From Phycisphaerae bacterium (GTDB lineage Bacteria > Planctomycetota > Phycisphaerae > UBA1845), in contig JABWBH010000003.1 of the NCBI GenBank assembly GCA_013360585.1, positions 1-64,000 of the forward strand: 64,000 nucleotides of DNA. Direction: 5' to 3'. The position numbers and the translations under genes are program-made. The notes under the pieces were generated by a model. That model saw nothing but the letters and a program-made list of their open reading frames with translations, was not told the origin of the DNA and searched no databases. This document shows, piece after piece, positions 26,545 to 35,009 of this stretch; the first letter of the stretch is position 1, and each line of letters begins with the position of its first letter.

Positions 26545-27576
26545 TCAGGGCCAGCGCCGTGTGGATTCAGGATCAAGCGTCGAACCGCGCCGGCCGGACT
26601 GAGGCTCTCGGGCACAGCGCACGTTCAGGACGATCTGCCCCGTGTCTCCCTTGTAGCCCGCCACGCGGAAGACGTACTCGCCGTCGCGCTGAACCCGAAT
26701 CCGTCGCAGACGCGATGATGTCTCTCGTTGGCATTGCGGGTCGTCGTCGTTGCACCCCAGCTCCGCTCCGCCGCACCCGTCATAGACGGTAAGCACGGTG
26801 TCGAAGTCGCTTCCGCAAAGACTGACGTCCGCAAACGAGGTGCAATCCGACCGCCAGCGGAACCAGATATCCCGCTGGTCGTCCCCGCACGCCGCCAGCC
26901 CGTGACCGGTCGCGTTCACGTTGCTCGCGGCGACCGGCTGGCCGGTGAAGACTTCCGTCGCGTCCGCGCACAAGTCGTTCGGCGGTCGCGGCGACGAGCA
27001 GTCCAACCCGTTGCAGCTCTCGTCCGGAATGAACTCCCCGCCGCGCGCGGCGCAGTCATCGGCGCTGGTCGCTACGCACGCGCCGCCTGGCAGGCAGCAC
27101 GCGCCGTATCCGCCCTCGAAGCAGGTCGCCAGCAGGGTGTATTCTCCCGTCTGTCCGGTCGCACCGGACACGCGGATCCAGTACCGCGTCCGGCGAACGA
27201 CGGGGAAATTGACCAGCACCGAGCGGTCCTCCTGCGTGCAATGCTGAGGAGAGTCGTTCACACAGGCGAGCTGCATGCCGTCGCAGGCGTCGTAGACGGC
27301 GAGCACGGTGTCGAAGGCGCTTCCGCACAAACTGATCGTCGCCGGACCGCTGCAATCCGGTCGCCAGGTGTGCCAGACATCCGCCGTGTCGCCGCGCCCG
27401 CAGGTCGTCAGATCGACCCCCGTCGCTCCCGCCGTGGTGCCCGACCACGGCTCATCGGACTGGATCGCGATCGCGTCGCGGCACTCATCGTGGGCGGGCT
27501 GGCCGAAAGCGGTGCTGACTCCGGCACCAGCAAACATCACGATCACCAGGACGGTCTTGATGCTGCGGGACTGCAT
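26545..27576 (-). CDS. Secreted Cys-rich protein with two related beta domains
   Basis: 343 residues with signal peptide (VLVIVMFAGAGVSTAFGQ). Two similar domains of about 110 residues (CRDAIAIQS...VWHTWRPDCSGPATISLCG and LCADATEVFT...IWFRWRSDCTSFADVSLCG) each contain SLCGSxFDTVLxVYD, suggesting internal duplication. Between them is a Cys-rich insert, GACCLPGGACV...C...C, a motif seen again and again in planctomycete secreted proteins. No catalytic signature; a surface or binding role is a guess. AGGTG lies about 9 nt before the ATG. A TACAAT on the minus strand at 27643-27648 could be a -10 element. Convergent with yidD. Confidence 0.75.
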   Translation of the reverse strand: MQSRSIKTVLVIVMFAGAGVSTAFGQPAHDECRDAIAIQSDEPWSGTTAGATGVDLTTCGRGDTADVWHTWRPDCSGPATISLCGSAFDTVLAVYDACDGMQLACVNDSPQHCTQEDRSVLVNFPVVRRTRYWIRVSGATGQTGEYTLLATCFEGGYGACCLPGGACVATSADDCAARGGEFIPDESCNGLDCSSPRPPNDLCADATEVFTGQPVAASNVNATGHGLAACGDDQRDIWFRWRSDCTSFADVSLCGSDFDTVLTVYDGCGGAELGCNDDDPQCQRETSSRLRRIRVQRDGEYVFRVAGYKGDTGQIVLNVRCAREPQSGRRGSTLDPESTRRWP

Positions 27577-27764
27577 GCGATCACACCTTTCTTCTGTGAA
27601 TCTGGGGCACGACGAATACGAAGCCCCTCTGACTGGCCGGGGATTGTATCAGGTCTTTTCCTCAGGGGAATGCTGAGTGAGCGGCGCCAACCGCGGACAC
27701 GGTGAGGCGGGGCGCTGGCGAAGAACCCCTCCTGCGCTAACGAACCCAACGAACCTGGGGTTAT

Positions 27765-28637
27765 TCAGGCGCGGTCGCCGAGCAGGATCGTCAGGCACAC
27801 GAGCTGGAGGAAGCATGCCAGCAGAAGTCGTGGAGCTGCGTCCGCGCTCGGTCCGGCGAGCAGACCCACCAACCCCCACCCCGCCGACACCACCGCCAGA
27901 AGCTGCGCCAGCGTTCCGATCAACCTCAGATACGAGAAGTCGCCCTGCCGCTGGCGGCGCTGCATGAGATCGAGTTGCCGGTGAATGTCGCGCAGCAGTT
28001 CCGCGGACCCCGGCTCCTGCGGCGCGTCCGGTTTGCTTCCCTGTTGTTCGTTCACGAATCCCTCCACGATGTCCGCGGCGTCCCGAAGCGTCGCGACGAC
28101 ATGATCCGCCTCGCCGACGTCCGCATCCGGCGCGCCGTCCGGAGCGAGAAGAATCGTGCGACACCCCGCCCGCCGCCCGGCCTCGACGTCACGCAGTGCG
28201 TCGCCGATCATCCACGACCGCGTCAGGTCGATCCCGTGCTCCTGTGCCGCCGCCAGCAACATGCCCGGTTTCGGCTTGCGCCAGTCGCTGTCGTGGCGGT
28301 ACGCCTCGACGACGGCCTCATGACCGTCCAGATACGGACAGTAGTAGAAAGCATCCGGAGCGGCTTCGCCACCGAGAAGGCTTGTGATTCGGGCGTTTAC
28401 CTCATCCACGGTGCGCTCGTCGAACAAACCGCGAGCAACCCCCGACTGATTCGACGCCACGATCAGCGCGTACCCCGCACGGCGCATCCGCCGCAGCGCC
28501 TCCCGTGCCCCGCTGCACAACTGCACTTTGTCCGGGTGATCAATGTATCCGCCGTCCTCGATGATCGTGCCGTCGCGGTCAAGGAACACCGCCGGTCTGC
28601 GCAAGCCCGGTGAGCCGCTTGTCGTGTCGTTCGTCAT
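27765..28637 (-). CDS. HAD phosphatase, GmhB/HisB-N-like, with membrane tail
   Basis: 290 residues. The first 170 match the histidinol-phosphate/heptose-bisphosphate phosphatase branch of the HAD family: motif I VFLDRDGTI, motif II VASNQSGVARG, motif III KPKPGM and WMIGDALRDVEAG. The usual zinc loop (CPHxP...CxC) is degraded to CPYLDGHEAV with no CxC, so zinc binding is doubtful. After a charged helix (ELLRDIHRQLDLMQRRQRQ) the protein ends with two hydrophobic helices, an unusual anchor for this enzyme. No heptose or LPS genes are beside it, so the substrate is open. The start at ATG 28637 is chosen over 28655; neither has a strong Shine-Dalgarno. Confidence 0.82.
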   Translation of the reverse strand: MTNDTTSGSPGLRRPAVFLDRDGTIIEDGGYIDHPDKVQLCSGAREALRRMRRAGYALIVASNQSGVARGLFDERTVDEVNARITSLLGGEAAPDAFYYCPYLDGHEAVVEAYRHDSDWRKPKPGMLLAAAQEHGIDLTRSWMIGDALRDVEAGRRAGCRTILLAPDGAPDADVGEADHVVATLRDAADIVEGFVNEQQGSKPDAPQEPGSAELLRDIHRQLDLMQRRQRQGDFSYLRLIGTLAQLLAVVSAGWGLVGLLAGPSADAAPRLLLACFLQLVCLTILLGDRA

Positions 28638-28671
28638 CGCGCAATCCGCGGGCACGATCCGCTGAACCCAC

Positions 28672-30105
28672 TTACACCAGTTTCGTTTCCCCCGGCACGG
28701 GAACCGGCGCGATCGGCAACGCGCTGAACTCGTAATGCGGCGGCGTCAGGTCAAGCTGCGAAGCATTCATCGCCCACTTCCACGACACCTCGCGCCCTGT
28801 GTACGCCGACATTCGCCCCATGATGGCCGTCAGCGTGCTTTCCGCGACGCGCTTCCCCTCGTTGATCGGGCAACCGTCGCGGATGCTCTTGATGAGCGCG
28901 GCGTGCTCCAGTTCATAAGGGTTCGGCGCCTCGCCCGCCAACTCGTATTTCCACGTCCGCGCCTTCGACCAGCCGTGCTTGTTGACGTGGATCGTCCCGG
29001 CTGGGTCCGCCCACCCGCGCGTCCCGACGAGGCGCTCGCTGACCCGGTCCGAGCACCCGGCGATCTGGCGGCACTGGCTCGAGACGCGGCGCCCTCCGGA
29101 ATATTCGTATTCCACGGCGAAATGATCGAAGATGTTGCCGAACTTCGGATCGACGCGGACCTGCCGCCCCCCCATGCCGACGCACTTCTCCGGAGGTCCG
29201 CCCATCGCCCAGTTCATGATGTCGAGGTTATGAATGTGCTGCTCGACGATGTGATCGCCCGAAAGCCAGCAGAAATACAGCCAGTTCCGGCACTGCCACT
29301 CCATGTCGGACATCTCGGGCGTCCGCTCGATCACCCACAGCGCGCCCTGATTCCAGTAACACTGCCCGGCGACGATCTCACCCATCTCACCGTCGAGCAC
29401 GCGTTTCATCGTCTCGCGGTAGGCCGGGTCGTGCCGCCGCTGCGTGCCCGCGACGATCGCCAGCCCGTTGGCATGCGCCAGTTCCGACGCGGCGATCACG
29501 CTGCGCACGCCGACCGGATCCACCGCGACGGGCTTCTCCATGAAAACGTGCTTGCCGGCTTCGACAGCCGCCTGAAGGTGGCGCGGGCGGAAGTGCGGCG
29601 GCGTGGCGAGGATGACCATCTCGAGGTCGCACGCCAGGACGCCCTTGTAATTATCGAACCCGGTGAAGCAGCGGTCGTCGGTGACTTTGCACGCATCGCC
29701 CAGTTCCTTGAGGCTTTCCCGGCAGCTTTTCACCCGCTCTTCCAGCAGGTCGCCGAGCGCCACGATCTCGACGTTCGGCGCCGCCCGCACCGCGTCTTTC
29801 GCCGCCCCGGTCCCGCGACCGCCGCATCCGATCACGCCGACCCGGATGCGCTCCGCCCGCTCCGCCCTTCCAGCCAGAACCGCCGGTCCCTTCCGGGCGC
29901 CCGTCCCCGCGCACCCGCCGACCGCAACCACCGCCGACGCCGCAGCCGACGCCGCGATGAACGAGCGACGGGAAACGGGGACCGAGGCAGGTTCCATCAT
30001 CGAAGGGGACGCGGAGGTCCGGGAGGGCGGGTCGCCGCTTGGCGCAAGATGAGAGGCTCCTTGTCCGTGATCTGTGCCGCCGTGTACCGTTTCAGTCGTC
30101 GCCAT
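28672..30105 (-). CDS. Gfo/Idh/MocA-family oxidoreductase, Tat-exported
   Basis: 477 residues. A Tat-type signal (SRRSFIAASAAASAVVAVGGC) also ends in a lipobox-like Cys. The mature part opens with the NAD(P)-binding fold RIRVGVIGCGGRGTGAAKDA, followed by the family Lys motif EKPVAVD and the C-terminal substrate domain (GDHIVEQHIHNLDIMNWAMGG). Such exported members are abundant in planctomycetes and are linked to sugar or glycoside transformations, but the substrate is unknown. The start at 30105 is firm: AGGAGG lies 7 nt upstream. A longer open frame to 30306 is not coding. The HAD gene follows 34 bp downstream on the same strand, so co-transcription is likely. Confidence 0.9.
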   Translation of the reverse strand: MATTETVHGGTDHGQGASHLAPSGDPPSRTSASPSMMEPASVPVSRRSFIAASAAASAVVAVGGCAGTGARKGPAVLAGRAERAERIRVGVIGCGGRGTGAAKDAVRAAPNVEIVALGDLLEERVKSCRESLKELGDACKVTDDRCFTGFDNYKGVLACDLEMVILATPPHFRPRHLQAAVEAGKHVFMEKPVAVDPVGVRSVIAASELAHANGLAIVAGTQRRHDPAYRETMKRVLDGEMGEIVAGQCYWNQGALWVIERTPEMSDMEWQCRNWLYFCWLSGDHIVEQHIHNLDIMNWAMGGPPEKCVGMGGRQVRVDPKFGNIFDHFAVEYEYSGGRRVSSQCRQIAGCSDRVSERLVGTRGWADPAGTIHVNKHGWSKARTWKYELAGEAPNPYELEHAALIKSIRDGCPINEGKRVAESTLTAIMGRMSAYTGREVSWKWAMNASQLDLTPPHYEFSALPIAPVPVPGETKLV

Positions 30106-30362
30106 CGTCAGCCTCCTGTTTGGATGACTTGTGTGAATCCTCCGGCATGATACGAGGCCGATGCGTGGGTGGGTAGACGCGTGGCCTTGCGGATTCTTCG
30201 ACGTGCATGAATCGGGGCCGTGAAGGGGGTCGCGTCCCGGGGGAGCGCAGCCATGTCCTGGGAGGCGGGTTTCGCGGGACGCCGTCAATCGGCGGTCGTT
30301 TGTCACTTCGAGCGTTCGTGAGATCGCCGGCCCGGGCGATGGGAGGGGGACCGATCGAAGAT

Positions 30363-32555
30363 CTACCGGCTGGCAAGATACGCGATTTCGAAGCTGTCGC
30401 CGGCGGTGATCGGCGTGGTGACGCCGACATCCACGGTGGCGTACATCGCGTCCACCGAGCCGATCGGCTCGAGTGTGTACGACGTCGCGGCGGAGGCCTT
30501 GCGGGCCTGTTGAAGCACGTCGGCACCCGCGCCGACGGCGAAGTAAAGGCCCAACTTCGCGGTGTTGCCGATCGAGACCGTCTGTCCCGGTGCGGATTGC
30601 GCCGGAAGGATGATCTTGCTGACCGTCTTGAACGGTTTGACGCCGGAGGCGAGCGTCGTTCCGTTGAGCGCGATGACGTCCGTGATGCGCTCATTGGCGA
30701 AGTTCGTGCCGATCAGAATGACGTTCTGCGTCATTCCGCCCTGGTTGCCCTTCACGGACAGCACACGATAAGCATCGGGCTGGGTGATACCGGTCGTGAT
30801 CGTTTGTTCCGAAGCGGTCAACGCCGTAGCGGCGAGGATCGCCGTGTTCGAAACGGCGGCGACGTTGATCAGGCGCTGCGTCATCGACGCCGGTTGCAGC
30901 GTCGCGGACACCGGACCTTTCCACCTGGAGAACTTCACGCCGGAGGTCTTGACGGCAGGTCCGCCGCCCGAGTTGTTGTAAACATCGAACTGGACGCTCT
31001 CTCGCTCATCACGGTCGAATGACGCGATCGATCCTCCGTCCAGATTCACGGCGTCCGCTTCGTCTGCCACGACTCCGAAGGCTCGTGCCTGGTCTGCGTC
31101 CTGCGCATCCGTGACCGTGACCCGCGCGGAGATGTTGCAATCCTTGAAAACCACGGGGCCGTCGGAGCTTGCGGGGGAAGCCTTAACATAGACGCCGCGC
31201 GCATCCAGATTCTCCTCATGCGACGCGGCGCGGATGGTGCATCCGGTGAACGAAATGGATCCCGGCTCGCAGGTCGGCGTCGAATCCTTGTCGTCAATGA
31301 AGACGCCGTGGTATTCCGGGGGCGACGTGGCGAGTTTGCCGTTGGCGGAGTCGCCGATGATCGTGCAGTTCTCGAATCGGATGTTGTCGCCGCATTCCAG
31401 GAAGACGCCATAGTGTGAGCTGATCATCTCACTGTTGCTGACGACCACGTCCGTGCAATTATTGTCCAGTCGCAAACCCCACTGAAGGGCCTGGAGGCAG
31501 GAATTGAATATCCTGAGTCCGCTGGCGCCACTTCCGTAAACTGCGGAAGAATCATATTGCGCGATGGGCGGGTCCACGGCGGCTCGATCTACGACGATCG
31601 AGGTGTTCTGAATGTGAGTGTCCGTTCCGACATAGACACACGTATAGGGCGAGTCCGCGTCCAGCAGGTCGGAGTTGGCAAGCCGTGTCCGCGTGGATCC
31701 CCGAAGATCGAGCATGGGGAACGCTCCGAAGTTGCGCACCGTGATATGCTCCAATCCAAGGTACTGGGTGCCATCCGCGCCAGACTCGAGATTGATGGCT
31801 AACCCTAACCCGTCCGTTTGCAGGTAAGCGTCTTGAATCACCCCATAGAGGAGCGGATGGTCCACTCGAATGGCATCGCTGTCATTGTTGATGCCGCCGG
31901 ATGATCCGCCCCGCGCGAGGAATTGAGAATTGAAAACCTGGAGATTGCGGATTTCGTCCATCCCGGAAGAGGCTCGCAGAAGCAGGGCATGGGATCCGGT
32001 ACTTATCGTCTCGACCCGGCAATTGCGGATCGTCAACCCATCTTCAAGATACTGCACGTCGATGCCGTTGCTGCCGTGGGCCTGAGTCTTGATGGCCACA
32101 CCGTCAATGGTGATGTTGCTCAGGTTGTCTCCCGTGCCTTCCTTCTTAATGACAATGCCACGCCCTTCGTCGGCCGTGCTGTCATTCGTGAGGATCGTCA
32201 GGTTGCGAATGGAGTTGTTGCGCGCGCCGACGCCTTTGATGGTGATCGCGTCCTTGTTGGCCGGGGCCTGAATGATGACCGCGTCGCGGTCCGCGCCGAC
32301 GAGGTCGATGTTCTCCTTGCTGTCGTCGAGCACGACCTCCTCCGTGTAGGTTCCGGCGTAAATTAACACTGTCCATTTTGCGGTCGGGCTGTTTCCGATA
32401 AACGACAGTGCGCCAGCGATAGTTTGGTGGTCCGCGCGGCCGCTCTCGGGATCCACGGTTCTGGTCTGCGTCGTTGGTTGGCCGAGCACCGAAGGCGCAA
32501 AGACAGCGAGCAAGCACAACCCGACAGCAGGGACCGAACTTCTGGAAGAGAACAT
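30363..32555 (-). CDS. Secreted parallel beta-helix protein with phage-like C-terminal domain
   Basis: 730 residues with signal peptide (VGLCLLAVFAPSVLGQ). Residues about 30-520 are a pectate-lyase-like right-handed beta-helix with recurrent phrases such as NSIRNLTILTN, LTIRNCRVETIS, TDVVVSNSEM and IRFENCTIIGDS. The last 180 residues are different: AATALTASEQTITTGITQPD, LIGTNFANERITDVIALNGT and PFKTVSKIILPAQ resemble a domain I know from phage and prophage structural proteins. The gene reads AT-richer than its neighbours. The start at 32555 has AAGGGGT 9 nt upstream. A good promoter lies at 32639-32668. No polysaccharide-lyase catalytic residues could be assigned. Binding or adhesion is more likely than catalysis. 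Confidence 0.78.
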   Translation of the reverse strand: MFSSRSSVPAVGLCLLAVFAPSVLGQPTTQTRTVDPESGRADHQTIAGALSFIGNSPTAKWTVLIYAGTYTEEVVLDDSKENIDLVGADRDAVIIQAPANKDAITIKGVGARNNSIRNLTILTNDSTADEGRGIVIKKEGTGDNLSNITIDGVAIKTQAHGSNGIDVQYLEDGLTIRNCRVETISTGSHALLLRASSGMDEIRNLQVFNSQFLARGGSSGGINNDSDAIRVDHPLLYGVIQDAYLQTDGLGLAINLESGADGTQYLGLEHITVRNFGAFPMLDLRGSTRTRLANSDLLDADSPYTCVYVGTDTHIQNTSIVVDRAAVDPPIAQYDSSAVYGSGASGLRIFNSCLQALQWGLRLDNNCTDVVVSNSEMISSHYGVFLECGDNIRFENCTIIGDSANGKLATSPPEYHGVFIDDKDSTPTCEPGSISFTGCTIRAASHEENLDARGVYVKASPASSDGPVVFKDCNISARVTVTDAQDADQARAFGVVADEADAVNLDGGSIASFDRDERESVQFDVYNNSGGGPAVKTSGVKFSRWKGPVSATLQPASMTQRLINVAAVSNTAILAATALTASEQTITTGITQPDAYRVLSVKGNQGGMTQNVILIGTNFANERITDVIALNGTTLASGVKPFKTVSKIILPAQSAPGQTVSIGNTAKLGLYFAVGAGADVLQQARKASAATSYTLEPIGSVDAMYATVDVGVTTPITAGDSFEIAYLASR

Positions 32556-32638
32556 GAGCGCGACCCCTTGAGAAAAGGACAACGAACCGATGCCCGTATC
32601 CGCTGGGACGGCTCGATGCCGTCCGTCCGCCTCGGGGT

Positions 32639-32668
32639 ATTCTAGGACCGTGGAAACTGGCTGGTCAA
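32639..32668 (-). promoter_or_regulatory. Sigma-70-like promoter of the beta-helix gene
   Basis: On the minus strand TTGACC (32663-32668) and TAGAAT (32639-32644) are separated by 18 bp, predicting a leader of about 80 nt. This is one of the best consensus matches in the window. For the divergent propeller gene only a weak TTGAAT...GATGAT pair is seen after 32670. Confidence 0.55.
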
Positions 32669-32789
32669 GCCGCTTCCCTGAAAACCTTGAATTCTTCTTC
32701 GACAGAGGAGATGATGCGCGGCGGGAGACTACTGGCCTCCCCGACACGTCCTTTGCAACCCTGTGAAGGCAGGCTAAGGAGCACGCACG

Positions 32790-34169
32790 ATGACGTCTCG
32801 CCTGTCCAGGACCATAACCGTGCTGAGCCTGTTGGCATCTTGTGGGCTGCGCGCCGCCTGGGCGCAGGATCAAGTGCATCCCTGGCCGACGTGGGGCCGG
32901 ACGACGACGAGGCTTGGCAACACGGAAACCTTCGGACCGAGGACATCCAATATTGATTGGGCCATTCAAGCCGACTTCTGGGTCGGGGAGTCTCTGATTT
33001 ATTCGAGTTGCGCTATGGACGCGTACGGTCGAGTGTTTCAGGGACAGCTCAGGGGCGTAACGACCATCGATTCGTTCCGACGCGAAGTTCTCTGGACGGT
33101 CGAGGCGGAAGACCTCGTGGATTCCAGCCCCACCGTTTACGGCGATCGGGTCTTCTGGGGCGTTACGGCGCTGAATGGCCCACTCAGATGCTCAGACGCG
33201 GAAACTGGGGCGGAAATGTGGAAGGCGGACGCCGAATGGGGCTTCAGAGTTTCTCCGGTGTTCGATCCCGCGGGTCTGATCTATTTTAATGACCAGAAAT
33301 CGAACGTTTACGCTCGTCGGGCAAGTGACGGCGCTGAGGTCTGGACGGTCATGATCAACGCCAATTGCTTCTGCCCGCTCGCACTTGATCCGAGGCACAC
33401 GCTTCTGGGCGGCAAGGGCTCTGGCATAGCGGCATTGCACCCCGCCGAGGGCTCACTCCCGTGGGAGGTTAATTGGGTATTCCAGACTAGCCGGGAGGTG
33501 TTCGGCGTGGTTGTGATTGCCGCAGACGTCGTATATATCGCATCCAGCGACCGGTATTTGTACGCGGTCAGTCGCTCAGACGGCGCTCAATTGTGGCGCT
33601 TTAACTGTGAGGATGCCAATCGCGGCGCGCTCGCCATAGGTCACGACGGGACAATTTACACGGCGACGTCGGGCAGCTTTGGGTGGCTCTTCGCCATCTC
33701 TCCCGAAGGGCGTGAACTTTGGCGTTTTCGTATGCGAGGCCTGGCGCTCAACAGCCCCATCGTCGGTGGAGACGGAACGATCTATGCGACCGCAACAAAC
33801 CTTGACGGCAACGAAAACCTGGGTTACGTGCATGCGGTCCGACCCGACGGCACCGAGCTGTGGACCAAGCAAATGCCTTGGAGCGTGGTTGCCTCGCCGA
33901 TGCTCGCTCCCGACGGCACGCTCTACGTTATGTGCCGCGACAAGTTCCTCTACGCCTTCCGCGACCCGGCCGGGGATATCAACTATGACGAGGTGATTGA
34001 CCTCGCCGACTACGCCCGCTTCGACGAGTGTATGACCGACCCGCGGCTCTGGGGCACGAAGTCCAACACCTCCCCTGGCTGCGAACTCCTCGACTTCGAC
34101 CGCGACTGGGACGTGGACCTTGCCGACTATGCGGCGTTCCAGAACCGGATGGGCACGCCAGCACCTTGA
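32790..34169 (+). CDS. Secreted PQQ-like beta-propeller protein with dockerin-like tail
   Basis: 459 residues. Signal peptide (ITVLSLLASCGLRAAWAQ), then an eight-bladed-type propeller built from PQQ-like repeats: DSFRREVLWTVEAED, DAETGAEMWKADAE, RSDGAQLWRF, SPEGRELWRFRM and RPDGTELWTKQM. No PQQ-dehydrogenase catalytic residues are evident, so it is probably a binding or assembly module. The last 60 residues carry two EF-hand-like loops (DINYDEVIDLAD and DFDRDWDVDLAD), the tail shared with the genes at 9.7 and 11.5 kb. AAGGAG lies 10 nt before the ATG. A strong hairpin follows the stop at 34244-34273. Confidence 0.82.
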   Translation: MTSRLSRTITVLSLLASCGLRAAWAQDQVHPWPTWGRTTTRLGNTETFGPRTSNIDWAIQADFWVGESLIYSSCAMDAYGRVFQGQLRGVTTIDSFRREVLWTVEAEDLVDSSPTVYGDRVFWGVTALNGPLRCSDAETGAEMWKADAEWGFRVSPVFDPAGLIYFNDQKSNVYARRASDGAEVWTVMINANCFCPLALDPRHTLLGGKGSGIAALHPAEGSLPWEVNWVFQTSREVFGVVVIAADVVYIASSDRYLYAVSRSDGAQLWRFNCEDANRGALAIGHDGTIYTATSGSFGWLFAISPEGRELWRFRMRGLALNSPIVGGDGTIYATATNLDGNENLGYVHAVRPDGTELWTKQMPWSVVASPMLAPDGTLYVMCRDKFLYAFRDPAGDINYDEVIDLADYARFDECMTDPRLWGTKSNTSPGCELLDFDRDWDVDLADYAAFQNRMGTPAP

Positions 34170-34243
34170 ATCATCCTCTCGGATCGAAACTCAGTCGCGG
34201 GTTTAACGCCTCCGGGGCATCGCGGAAGAGGAATCCTTCCTGA

Positions 34244-34273
34244 CCCTTGACATCGCTTGCGCGACGTCAAGGG
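34244..34273. terminator. 13-bp stem hairpin after the propeller gene (no T-tract)
   Basis: CCCTTGACATCGC pairs with GCGACGTCAAGGG around a TTGC loop with one A-C mismatch. It lies 75 bp after a stop and 112 bp before the next start. Without a T-run it is not a classical intrinsic terminator. It could stabilise the 3' end or be a binding palindrome. Confidence 0.35.
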
Positions 34274-34384
34274 CGGGCTGGCGGGGGTGGCTCGGTCTTC
34301 AGACCGCGACCTGCGGAAGGACGCGCGCCTGTCCCGATGCGGTTCGCTGGCGATCGACGCGACCGCGCCCTATCGTGGTGCAGG

Positions 34385-34996
34385 ATGGGCGGAGGCGGAT
34401 CAGACGGATTCGGACGGCGCGGGTTCTTCCAGGAGGCCCTGGCGCGGATGCTCAAACCGGTGGTCGAGGCCATCGAGGAGCGACTGCCGCAGATCCTCCC
34501 GCCGGAGGAGCCTCCGCCGCGTCCGCGCATCGTCCTGCGGCCCCCTGGTGCGCTGGATGAAGGGCTTTTCAATGACACCTGCCGCCGATGCGGGGCTTGC
34601 GTGGCGATCTGTCCGGCGAAGGCGATCTTCGCCTTCGAGGGGAAGCACGAGGGCGACCGGGCCCGCGGGACCCCGGTCATCGACGCGGACCTGGCGGCGT
34701 GCGTCATCTGCGACGGTCTGCTCTGCACGACGGTCTGCCCCAGCGGAGCGCTCCGCAGACTGACGCACCCGAGCGAGATTCGGATGGGCACCGCCGAGGT
34801 CTACGCGCCGCTGTGCGTCCGCTCCGACGGCGAAGACTGCACCGAGTGCGTGACGAAGTGTCCGATCGGTCCGACGGCGATCCGCTTCGATCACGCCGGT
34901 CCGCCCGTCGTGCTCCCGGACGGCTGCACAGGGTGCGGCGTGTGCCAGCTCTACTGCCCGACCTCGCCGAAGGCGATCGTCGTGCGACCGGCGTGA
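34385..34996 (+). CDS. NapG-like four-cluster ferredoxin
   Basis: 203 residues with four Cys clusters: CRRCGACVAICP, CVICDGLLCTTVCP, CTECVTKCP and CTGCGVCQLYCP. The layout fits NapG/MauM-type 4[4Fe-4S] ferredoxins that relay electrons from quinol dehydrogenases. The N-terminus GRRGFFQEALARMLKPVVEA has the twin-Arg look of NapG but no hydrophobic export segment, so it is probably cytoplasmic. ATG 34385 is chosen because it places this conserved start first; the frame opens at 34247. Its likely membrane partner, the NapH-like protein, is 20 kb away. Convergent with the following gene (13 bp between stops). Confidence 0.82.
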   Translation: MGGGGSDGFGRRGFFQEALARMLKPVVEAIEERLPQILPPEEPPPRPRIVLRPPGALDEGLFNDTCRRCGACVAICPAKAIFAFEGKHEGDRARGTPVIDADLAACVICDGLLCTTVCPSGALRRLTHPSEIRMGTAEVYAPLCVRSDGEDCTECVTKCPIGPTAIRFDHAGPPVVLPDGCTGCGVCQLYCPTSPKAIVVRPA

Positions 34997-35009
34997 CGAC
35001 CTCCTGGGC

